Below, piece after piece: positions 34,431 through 42,256 of a DNA stretch of 64,000 nt. The stretch's first letter is position 1, and every line of letters begins with the position of its first letter. The DNA comes from Anaeroglomus sp964630775 (GTDB lineage Bacteria; Planctomycetota; Phycisphaerae; Sedimentisphaerales; Anaerohalosphaeraceae), in NCBI GenBank assembly GCA_964630775.1, contig CAZVYY010000005.1:73209-137208 (forward strand). Direction: 5' to 3'. A model generated the notes under the pieces. It saw nothing but the letters and a program-made list of their open reading frames with translations, did not search any database and had not been told where the DNA came from. The position numbers were made by a program, and so were the translations under genes.

Positions 34431-34489
34431 ATAACACCGAGGATGGATAATTTTAACCTTCTTCTTTTTGTAACTTCTTTTTTGAATTG
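34431..34489 (-). promoter_or_regulatory. 59-nt conserved upstream element, copy 2
   Basis: Same element as 26668-26726, at least 70 percent identical by eye and the same length, in the same orientation. It lies upstream of the sulfatase remnant. The rest of 34299-34591 holds no gene. Confidence 0.5.
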
Positions 34490-34591
34490 CAATTGAAAAG
34501 GAATCAAAAACCAAATATCCAACTTCTATCGTGACGGAAAAATTGATGCACATTCAGCAGTCCTCTCGAAATGAACCTGCCGATAAAACAA

Positions 34592-34626
34592 AAAAAGCCT
34601 CATAAGTTCATCACTTATAAGGCCTT
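34592..34626 (-). terminator. Terminator after tRNA-Lys
   Basis: AAGCCTCATAAG pairs imperfectly with CTTATAAGGCCTT. On the minus strand it is followed by a run of seven T. It ends the tsaB/tRNA transcript. Confidence 0.75.
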
Positions 34627-34634
34627 ATCATTAC

Positions 34635-34707
34635 TGGGTGAGTTGGGATTCGAACCCAAGACCTACGCATTAAAAGTGCGTTGCTCTACCTGCTGAGCTA
34701 CTCACCC
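34635..34707 (-). tRNA. tRNA-Lys (anticodon TTT)
   Basis: A full cloverleaf is readable: acceptor GGGTGAG/CTCACCC, D arm GCTCAGCAGGTAGAGC, anticodon arm ACGCA-CTTTTAA-TGCGT with TTT, T arm TTGGG-TTCGAAT-CCCAA, and discriminator A. It is 73 bases with no encoded CCA. It lies 132 bases after tsaB on the same strand. Confidence 0.97.
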
Positions 34708-34839
34708 AGGCGTATTTCGCCTGTCGGCAGCAAGATTCCTGCCGAAAAGACCACAAAACATACCATCCGGGTGTTGTTTTATCAACAAAAAAAGCTCAAA
34801 AATTATAGCTCCATGTGTGAAATAAGGCAGGATAGAATT

Positions 34840-35610
34840 TTACCTGGCTTGCCGGGCTTTTTCCCAGTTTTCTTCGGCTTCAGGTCTGCGGATATAAAGC
34901 GGAACCAGAGTATCCGGGGCGTCAAACTGTTCCTGTTTTGCTTGCAGTCGGGCTACATGCCAGACCGACACAGCGTTGGCCGGCCAGCAGGATTTGTCCA
35001 GAATCACAGTGTTTGGATGCTCGAAGTGCTTGTGATAATACACCAGACCCTCGCCGAGCAGGGCTGTTTTGGGTTGGCACTCACAATAGTCCGATAAAAA
35101 AGCTGCTGGTGTTATCAGTAAATCCTCGGTCATGCGATGGAGGCCGGTGTCATTTTTATTGAAGACGGCGATGTAGAAATACCCCTTTTTTGCATCGAGA
35201 ATAGTTGCAATCCGCCGGATATCGGAGTTTGTGTTATCCATATAATATAGTGCATTGTGTGCCAGTGCATCCAATGTGTTCACCGCAACAATCTTAGCGC
35301 CCATGGAAAAGGCCGCCATCTTGGCGAAGGTAACTGCGATGCGTATGCCGGTAAAGCTGCCGGGGCCTTTGGGGAGATAGATATGCTGAATATCCTTAGT
35401 AGATAAACCATGTCTTGATAAAAGACTTTGGATGGCCGGTAAAAGCTCCGAACTATGCTTTTGGAAGCCCGACAATGTGGCGTGGTCGAGGATAGCATCC
35501 TCACAGGCAATTGCCGCTGAGCCTGTCCTGCCGCTGGTTTCAATGGCGATGCTGACGTTTGGCCGGAAGGAGGGATCAGGCGAATCAGTATTGATAGCTC
35601 GATTTGTCAA
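34840..35610 (-). CDS. tsaB: tRNA threonylcarbamoyladenosine biosynthesis protein TsaB
   Basis: Partner of TsaD in making t6A at position 37 of ANN-decoding tRNAs; cytoplasmic. The ASKHA-fold signature is VSIAIETSGRTGSAAI (about 19-34), then HSSELLPAIQSLLSRHGLS and the hallmark GPGSFTGIRIAVTFAKMAAF, then AVNTLDALAH and ILDAKKGYFYIAVF. Length of 256 is slightly long. The only plausible start is TTG at 35610 with AGGA about 11 bases upstream. tRNA-Lys(TTT), itself a t6A substrate, follows on the same strand, so the enzyme and one substrate may be co-transcribed. Confidence 0.9.
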   Translation of the reverse strand: MTNRAINTDSPDPSFRPNVSIAIETSGRTGSAAIACEDAILDHATLSGFQKHSSELLPAIQSLLSRHGLSTKDIQHIYLPKGPGSFTGIRIAVTFAKMAAFSMGAKIVAVNTLDALAHNALYYMDNTNSDIRRIATILDAKKGYFYIAVFNKNDTGLHRMTEDLLITPAAFLSDYCECQPKTALLGEGLVYYHKHFEHPNTVILDKSCWPANAVSVWHVARLQAKQEQFDAPDTLVPLYIRRPEAEENWEKARQAR

Positions 35611-35847
35611 TTTTTTATAGTCCTATAAGCATAAATTAACAGCGAGGCGGAATATACAAATGAACCGCAGAAAAAACAAGCGAATTATCAAGGGTAAACC
35701 CGGATTTTTTCACTTGCAATAATCTCATCATGGTTATACACTTACGAATCGATTGTTATATGGGACATAGCGTCTCCATAATTTCGGTCGGCAGGATTTG
35801 TCAGGAATAATTGAACTAATAATTCAGATTTTCTGGAGGTTTTTCTG

Positions 35848-38800
35848 GTGAGTACGCAATCATTTATTTGGGTACGTCGAGCCGGTACACTCGCACTTCT
35901 ATTTGCCGTATTGGCGTTTGTCTGGACTACAGGCACCATTCGGGCGGCGGATACCCCGGCCTCTGAGCAGGAAGCCAAGCAGCAAAAGGCCGACAGCTCA
36001 CTGAAAGTCGTGGAAGAATGGATTAAGCGGGGCATGTACACCAAGGCACAAGGCGATCTGGCAGAGGTGGAACAGGCCTACGGCTCCTTTTTGACCGATA
36101 CCCAGAAGCAGAAAGCCAAATCACTTGCCGGGCAGATTCAAACCGCTTTGGCCGAACGCGAAAAGATTGTCACCCTCAGAAAGCAAATTGACCAGTTTAT
36201 TGCGGGTGGGAATTATACCGAGGCCAAGAAACTTCTGCTGCAGATTCAGGCCAGTCCCTATGTCAATGAAATGGAAAAAAGTGTGATTACCGCCGACCTG
36301 GACAAGGTCAATGCGTCTTTAAGTCAGCAGGCTCAGCCGGCCGAACCTGCCCAGAAGCCGGCAGCCGAACCAGTTGAGGTTACGGAAGTTCCTGCTGTTG
36401 TGGAAGTGGTCGAAGTCAAAGCCGAACAGCCTGCTGTGGAAGTCGTAGAGGTCAAGGTCGAGGAAGCGACCCCGGTTCAGGCCGAGGCGGTGGAGGTTAC
36501 GGTTGAACAGCCGGCTGCGGTTCAACCTGAAGTGGTTGCAGTCCCCGTTGCGACCGAAGTGACGAAAGTAACTGCGGCTCAGCCGGCCCAGCCCGTAACG
36601 CCCGCCCAGCAGAATTCCTATCTGCGGGAAGTGATTCGCAAGCAGGAAGTCCAGCGGAGCTATACGCGGGCTATGGTTGCCGATGCCCTGAACAAGGCGG
36701 ACCAGGCAAAAGCCAAACAGGACTTCACCGCCGCCAGAACCGCTTTGCGGAATGCATTCTCGACACTGGAAAACAACCGTCTGCTGCTGGGTGATGAATA
36801 TGGCGACCTCAAGAAAAAGCTGACCGAAAAGGAAGAGATTGTTGCCTCGGAAGAAAAAACATTCAGCGAACAGCAGGCCAAAATCAAGCAGGAGCAGGCC
36901 GACCAGATAACGACAAAAATTCGTCAGGACCTCGATGTTCAGCGTGCCAAGGCCGTCGGTGATTATATGGAACGGGCCCTTGCTTTTGAGGCGGAGGAAC
37001 GCTACGAGGAAGCCCTGGGGCAACTGGAGCAGCTTCTGGCGGTTGACCCCCATAATCGGGAGGCCCTGATTAAGCGAAAGACGCTGGAAAATACCATCCG
37101 CTGGGTCGAACAGCTTCGCATTAAGCATGAAGCTGAAAAAGAAGAGATGCAGTTGATTCTGGAAACCAGCGGAAAATCCACGCCTTTCTCCAAAGAAATC
37201 AATTACCCCCGCAACTGGAAAGAAATCTCCAAACGCCGCGAACAAATGCTTCAGGAACAGATGAGTCCGGCCGACGTTGCCGTCAATAAACTGCTGGATC
37301 AGCCGGTGAACCTGTCGGCCCTGACGCCAGAAACCACCTTCGAAGAAGCAATTAATATTCTGCGGGATTCGGTCCAGCCTCAGTTGTCGATTGCCGTGAT
37401 GTGGAAAGATATCACGGAGAACGCTTTTATTGATAAAGATACCCCAATCACATTAAGCGGTGAAGGCCTGGTGTCGGTTCCGCTGCGGGTCGGGCTGGAA
37501 CGCGTCCTTCAGGCGGTCAGTGCCGGCGGCATGGCCGAACTGGGTTATGTGGTTCAGTATGGTATTGTGACGATTGCCACAGTGGATTATCTGCCCAAGC
37601 CCTTTACCAACGTAGTGTATGATGTTGCGGAATTACTGAGTCCGCCGGCGGATTTTGATGAATACAACGGCGGTATTCAGGGTGTTGGTCAAAGCAACAA
37701 CATCATGGGGCAAAACCAGGGCAATCAGGCTGGACAGCAGGGCGGCCAGGGCGGTTCCAGCGGCGGACAGAACCGTGGCAACCGTCGCAGCAGCGGCAGC
37801 AGCAGCCAGTATCTGGGTAGCTGGCGTTCCCGTGAAATGGGCGATCAGTTGATTGATACCATTTTGCAGACCATCGATCCGGATAGCTGGTATGACAACG
37901 GCGGTGATGCTCGTATTGAGCAGTTCATGGGGACCAAGCTGATTGTCTGGCAGACTCCGGAAAATCACGAAAAGATTCGTAAATTCCTCGATGAAATGCG
38001 AAAACAGCTTGGGCAGCAGGTTGCCATTGAAGCGCGTTTCCTGCTGGTCGATGAGCATTTCCTCGAAGATATCGGCCTGGATGTCCAGATTAACCGGTTG
38101 AAAGTCGGCGGCAAGTGGAATAGCGATGCCGGCGAAGGAGTTCTGATGTTCACTCAGAATTCGTATAACGCGGCGGCGTCTCAGCCGACTGCTGTCGGCG
38201 GCACCCTGGGCGGAGCAACCCCTTCGCTGACTTCCGGATTTGCCTATGTCCTGGATGATTTACAGGTGGATTTCCTGCTGCGTGCCACGCAGATGCACAG
38301 TAATTCCCGCCAGTTAACCGCTCCCAAGGCCATGGTGCTCAGCGGCGAATCCGCCACCCTGCAGGTCACCACGGTACGCCGGCTTCGCACGGATGCAACG
38401 CTGGGTACGGAAACGATTACGCCTGCGGAAGGCCAGCCGATTACGAATGCGTATATTGAAAACACGTATGAAGACTTCGATTCCGGTGTGCGTCTGTCGA
38501 TTACCCCGACGATCACATCCGATATGAAATATGTGATTTTACGTATCACGACGTATACGCTGGACTTGACGGATAATAAGATTGAGCAGACGCTGGGCTT
38601 CAATCCCACCTCCGGCGAGGAAGTCAAGGTTGAGATTTCGTATCCGACCGAACAGGTCTCTTCCGTTCAGACTCGTGTCTCGATTCCGGATCGTGGTACA
38701 GTCTTTCTGGGCGGTCTGACATTAACCGCGCAGGCTGAACGGGAAGCCGGGGTTCCGATCCTGAGCAAGATTCCGATTATCTCCCGCTTCTTCTCAAACC

Positions 38801-38904
38801 GCAGCGAAGTCCAGGATAAACGTATCCTGCTGATTCTGGTCAAGCCGACCATCGTGCTCCAGAACGAAGCGGAAGAAGATGCCGTCGCCGCAATGGGCAG
38901 ATAA
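35848..38904 (+). CDS. Outer-membrane secretin (GspD/PilQ class)
   Basis: Channel-forming secretin of type II secretion or type IV pili. GTG start with TCTGGAGG upstream. The N-terminal hydrophobic segment (TLALLFAVLAFVWTTGTIRA) is a signal. About 50-155 is a helical repeat region, and 155-260 is a low-complexity Val/Glu/Ala/Pro linker. Coiled-coil and TPR-like segments follow to about 440. An STN-like domain (TPETTFEEAINILRDS) and a Gln/Gly/Ser-rich loop (about 610-655) precede the N1 domain (IEQFMGTKLIVWQTPENHEK). The secretin core ends with SIPDRGTVFLGGLTL and GVPILSKIPIISRFFSNR. At 1,018 residues it is long, owing to the N-terminal extension. No other secretion gene is adjacent. Confidence 0.88.
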   Translation: MSTQSFIWVRRAGTLALLFAVLAFVWTTGTIRAADTPASEQEAKQQKADSSLKVVEEWIKRGMYTKAQGDLAEVEQAYGSFLTDTQKQKAKSLAGQIQTALAEREKIVTLRKQIDQFIAGGNYTEAKKLLLQIQASPYVNEMEKSVITADLDKVNASLSQQAQPAEPAQKPAAEPVEVTEVPAVVEVVEVKAEQPAVEVVEVKVEEATPVQAEAVEVTVEQPAAVQPEVVAVPVATEVTKVTAAQPAQPVTPAQQNSYLREVIRKQEVQRSYTRAMVADALNKADQAKAKQDFTAARTALRNAFSTLENNRLLLGDEYGDLKKKLTEKEEIVASEEKTFSEQQAKIKQEQADQITTKIRQDLDVQRAKAVGDYMERALAFEAEERYEEALGQLEQLLAVDPHNREALIKRKTLENTIRWVEQLRIKHEAEKEEMQLILETSGKSTPFSKEINYPRNWKEISKRREQMLQEQMSPADVAVNKLLDQPVNLSALTPETTFEEAINILRDSVQPQLSIAVMWKDITENAFIDKDTPITLSGEGLVSVPLRVGLERVLQAVSAGGMAELGYVVQYGIVTIATVDYLPKPFTNVVYDVAELLSPPADFDEYNGGIQGVGQSNNIMGQNQGNQAGQQGGQGGSSGGQNRGNRRSSGSSSQYLGSWRSREMGDQLIDTILQTIDPDSWYDNGGDARIEQFMGTKLIVWQTPENHEKIRKFLDEMRKQLGQQVAIEARFLLVDEHFLEDIGLDVQINRLKVGGKWNSDAGEGVLMFTQNSYNAAASQPTAVGGTLGGATPSLTSGFAYVLDDLQVDFLLRATQMHSNSRQLTAPKAMVLSGESATLQVTTVRRLRTDATLGTETITPAEGQPITNAYIENTYEDFDSGVRLSITPTITSDMKYVILRITTYTLDLTDNKIEQTLGFNPTSGEEVKVEISYPTEQVSSVQTRVSIPDRGTVFLGGLTLTAQAEREAGVPILSKIPIISRFFSNRSEVQDKRILLILVKPTIVLQNEAEEDAVAAMGR

Positions 38905-38931
38905 TCCAAAGCCGTATATTGTTAAAGCAAT

Positions 38932-38966
38932 AAAAAAGGGACGCCGTTATAAGCGTCCCTTTTTTT
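38932..38966. terminator. Bidirectional terminator between secretin and aro operon
   Basis: AAAAAGGGACGC and GCGTCCCTTTTT form a perfect stem with A/T runs on both sides. It ends both converging transcripts. Confidence 0.92.
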
Positions 38967-38999
38967 GTGGGCACAGATGGATTTGCACAAGAAACAATC

Positions 39000-40328
39000 T
39001 CAGGCAAATCTCGCCTTGAGCTGTTCATATCCCATCCAGGCAATCAAATTGTCCAGCATGACCATAGCGGTATAATTTTCTGCGACCGGCCAGATCCGGC
39101 CGACAATCGTTGGATCACGTCGTGTGATGGCCGCCAGTTGGGTGTTTTCCAGCGTATATTTGTCGATGGTCCGCTGGGCCTTGTCGATGGTGGGAGTTGG
39201 TTTGACGGCCAGTCGAACGACAATATCCTGCCCGCTGGAAAGGCCCCCGGTGATGCCGCCGGCATGGTTGGTCAAAAAGTGCACCTGACCCCGGTCCGCC
39301 TGCATGGCATCGTTGGACTGGATTCCGGTCATGTCCTTGACGGCAAAGCCTGCTCCGACCTCTACGCCCTTGACGGCGCCGATGCCCAGCATCTGGCCGA
39401 GCTGGGCGTCCAGCTTGTCGAATACCGGTTCTCCCAGGCCGACCGGAACGCCTGTGACCACCACTTCGACAACGCCGCCGGAAGAGTCGCCGCTGCGGGT
39501 GATTTTATTGCATGCCTGCAGCATCGCCTCGGCGACGTCCAGGTCGGGACTGAGGATCACTTGATGAACGCCGTATGCGGCGCGGACTTCCTCGGCGGAA
39601 ATCAACGGGGCCTTGGCCCGGATATCGTCTATCGCCTGCTCAATCTGGGCAAAGACCTTCATCTTTTCCAGAAACCGCATCTCCATCGTCACCAGGCCTT
39701 TGACATAAATCTCCTGATAGAACGGATCCAGGTCGCGGCGCATCTGCTTGTAGCGTTCGGTGTAATCAAAAATGGTCTTGTGATCCATATCCGGGCATCG
39801 GACGCCTGCGGCTTCACGGATATACGAAAACACATGGATGCCGAACTGCTTGAGTATCTTCTTGGCGACATAGCCTGCGGCGACAATCGTGGAGGTGTAC
39901 CGTCCGCTGAAGATGCCTGCACCAATGGCATCGTCGCAGGGGCCGTATTTGCAGAAGGATGCCCATGACGCATGGCCGGGCCGCGGCGTGCGGTTGGTAT
40001 CCTGGTATTGTTTGATGTGAATAAAATGCCGATCCAGATTGGGAATTAAAATCGTAATCGGAGTCCCATTGGTCAGGTTTTTATTGCCTGCGTTTTCAAT
40101 GGTATCGGCCGCATTCAGCCCGGTATAAATCACCGGCAAGTCCGGCTCTTTGCGCGGACTGGATAATTCATCCGCCCCGGGTTTCCGCAGCAGCAAATCC
40201 CCGTACAATTCCTGTTCGGTCAGGCTCATCGCCGGGGGGGCGCCCTGAACCACGGCGGTCAGGCCTTCCTGATACGAGCCTCCCGACACCGAAACCTGAA
40301 AAAATCGTCCTGTATGACAACCAATCAT
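39000..40328 (-). CDS. aroC: Chorismate-synthase-like protein, diverged active site
   Basis: Clearly homologous along its length to chorismate synthase, which converts EPSP to chorismate with reduced FMN. Matches are PLTEADL-like MSLTEQELYGDLLLRKPG, SPRKEPDL, NGTPITILIPN, RPGH (H119), VFDKLDAQLGQMLGIGAVKG, NHAGGITGGLSSGQDIVVRL and PTPTID. But the N-terminal FGESHG motif with its invariant histidine reads SGGSYQ (Y19). RPGHAD is RPGHAS. The GGRSSARETA phosphate/flavin loop reads GIFSGRYTST (138-147), and RHDP is RRDP. At 442 residues it is 60-80 longer than usual. Last gene of the operon aroA-X-aroC. It may be a divergent true AroC or an enzyme with changed chemistry; see findings. Confidence 0.7.
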   Translation of the reverse strand: MIGCHTGRFFQVSVSGGSYQEGLTAVVQGAPPAMSLTEQELYGDLLLRKPGADELSSPRKEPDLPVIYTGLNAADTIENAGNKNLTNGTPITILIPNLDRHFIHIKQYQDTNRTPRPGHASWASFCKYGPCDDAIGAGIFSGRYTSTIVAAGYVAKKILKQFGIHVFSYIREAAGVRCPDMDHKTIFDYTERYKQMRRDLDPFYQEIYVKGLVTMEMRFLEKMKVFAQIEQAIDDIRAKAPLISAEEVRAAYGVHQVILSPDLDVAEAMLQACNKITRSGDSSGGVVEVVVTGVPVGLGEPVFDKLDAQLGQMLGIGAVKGVEVGAGFAVKDMTGIQSNDAMQADRGQVHFLTNHAGGITGGLSSGQDIVVRLAVKPTPTIDKAQRTIDKYTLENTQLAAITRRDPTIVGRIWPVAENYTAMVMLDNLIAWMGYEQLKARFA

Positions 40329-40410
40329 TGCTGGCCTCCTGTGAATAAGGTTTCTATATAAAGAATCATCTTATACCAGAAATTGCGTTGCTTGGGAAGA
40401 CCTGTTTGTC

Positions 40411-42177
40411 TTACATCCTGGAAATTTGTTCAAACAGGGCTTTGGCGGCTTCCTCCGGGCCGGCGGTTTCGAAGCCGTCGATGCCCAGCCGGGTTCGCAT
40501 CTGGCCGACAAACAAGCCCTTTGCAAAAGCAGTCTGGAACAGGTCGTTGGCCAGTTTGTCGTGAAGCTCTTTATACTGGGGGGCGCCGAAAATATTGGCG
40601 TAATAATTATGAACCAGACCTGACGAGGTGGTTGTGCCCTTGCTCATGCTGGCACCATCCCGGAATATCTGGATGGCCTTTTGCGGAGAATCAAATCGCT
40701 CCAGAACCGGATGATCCTGGTCAACTTGCTCGTAATTGTTGGCGTATAAGACATAGTCCACCGCGTATCCGTGCAGTACCTCATCGAGGTTGGTGACCGG
40801 CAGGACCACGCGGGCATTGATTTTCTGGGGACTCATAATGATGGCCCGGTCAATTTGCTCAAAGGCATACCCGGCCTGAAGGTCATCCAGACGCACGAAT
40901 GCACCGATTTCCGTGCCGTAGCCGCGGATAATGCCGTCGGCGGTGATTTCAAAGGATCCCATATCATCGGCGATGATGCGCAGTTCGCGGATAAAGTCTT
41001 TCCCGATATGTCGAAATGCCTCCAGCGATTCGGATTTGCCGGTCGCGGTATCGCCAATCAGAACGATATTGGCCGATTTGCCGTTTTTCAGGGTGATACG
41101 CACCATGGCGCCATGGTATGGCATCCGGCCTCTCTTCATCATCGCGATATTGTGAAGCGTCAGCACCATCTTTTTGAGATAACCGAAGTAGCCGTACTGA
41201 GGTTCGCAGGGAACCGCGGCCACCAGAAGATGATGCTGGTGGTCCTCGTGGAAGACCGTCGGCATCGTACCATACTGTTTCATAAATTCCGGATCGGTGC
41301 CGAATAAGTAAACCGCATCAGGGCCTTTGGCGATTTGCTCATCGGTCGCCAGTTCAAACAGGTTCGACAGCGCGCATCCCAGATCAATCATGCGCTGGTG
41401 GAAATAGACAAAAATGACCATCGGCCCGACCTGGGCGGGGTAGCAAATCCACTTGGCCGCATCCAGACTTAATCCGTCAATCGGATTTTTCTCCACTTTC
41501 TTGAATTCGCCGGTCCGTTTATTCATCGGGGGGTCGATAATCATCGGCGGTGCGATCCAAACCTGGCGGATGAAAGGAATCTGTTTCAACAGCGATGCAT
41601 ATTTGTCGGGCAGGGTGGTCGAACGCGGCACCGCAATCAGGCCAATGTCGCAGCCGGCTGAAACCTGGCGATAGATGCGGGGGTGATCACCGGTGATATT
41701 TTCACAGATGTCACGATAGGTGCCGCGAACAATATGCGTCAGGGTTTCAACCGTGACATTAAACGACCGATAGGGACGGCGTTCAAAACTGCTCTTGCCG
41801 GGTTCGGAATGCAGCACCATAAATCGGTCAAATGACCGCCAGAAGTCGTACAGTCCTTCGACAAAATCATGAAGTCGAAGGCGATTGGTTCTATCCAGTA
41901 AGGGTTTCAGTTCGGTTTGATTTTCCGCCAGGTCCGCCAGCGAAATATCAGCAAGCTGAATCAGCAGGGCGATAATCCTGGTTGAGCAATCGCTGCCGAA
42001 CAAGTCCGAGAAGAGGGTCCATGCCGGGGAGTCCTGCTTTTGGAGTGTTTTGCAGTATAAATGGACTACTTTGGCGAAGACCTCGCTGTGGAGTAATTCG
42101 CCGGCGGTGGTACAAATGGAACCGGGGGTATGAAGGATTATTTGTCGGCCTTCTATTTCAAATCGTTTTTGAGTCAT
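40411..42177 (-). CDS. P-loop protein of the HPr kinase/PEP carboxykinase superfamily, function unknown
   Basis: A 588-residue protein with one nucleotide-binding core. The P-loop is GDTATGKSES (375-384), like HPr kinase GKSE, and the following acidic pair IIADDMGSFEI (D404, D405) sits where HPrK and PEPCK hold metal. GTEIGAFVRLDD follows. The N-terminal 330 residues are alpha/beta with no motif I know; the C-terminal part has FGAPQYKELHDKLANDL. It may belong to DUF4914, but I am not sure. No signal or membrane segment. It lies 79 bases after aroA and 82 before the aroC-like gene, so it is in the operon. AroA uses PEP, which makes a PEPCK-like neighbour suggestive; this is inference only. Confidence 0.7.
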   Translation of the reverse strand: MTQKRFEIEGRQIILHTPGSICTTAGELLHSEVFAKVVHLYCKTLQKQDSPAWTLFSDLFGSDCSTRIIALLIQLADISLADLAENQTELKPLLDRTNRLRLHDFVEGLYDFWRSFDRFMVLHSEPGKSSFERRPYRSFNVTVETLTHIVRGTYRDICENITGDHPRIYRQVSAGCDIGLIAVPRSTTLPDKYASLLKQIPFIRQVWIAPPMIIDPPMNKRTGEFKKVEKNPIDGLSLDAAKWICYPAQVGPMVIFVYFHQRMIDLGCALSNLFELATDEQIAKGPDAVYLFGTDPEFMKQYGTMPTVFHEDHQHHLLVAAVPCEPQYGYFGYLKKMVLTLHNIAMMKRGRMPYHGAMVRITLKNGKSANIVLIGDTATGKSESLEAFRHIGKDFIRELRIIADDMGSFEITADGIIRGYGTEIGAFVRLDDLQAGYAFEQIDRAIIMSPQKINARVVLPVTNLDEVLHGYAVDYVLYANNYEQVDQDHPVLERFDSPQKAIQIFRDGASMSKGTTTSSGLVHNYYANIFGAPQYKELHDKLANDLFQTAFAKGLFVGQMRTRLGIDGFETAGPEEAAKALFEQISRM

Positions 42178-42256
42178 GACTGGATTCCTTAACCTTTCTT
42201 CTATTCAGTACGCGCAGTGATTGTGTACGGATAAAATCCATAAATAGTTCATTATT

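Noticed and set aside
34440..34640. att site or integrated element next to tRNA-Lys
   Set aside because: No integrase gene, no repeat of the tRNA 3' end and no composition change was seen around the tRNA.
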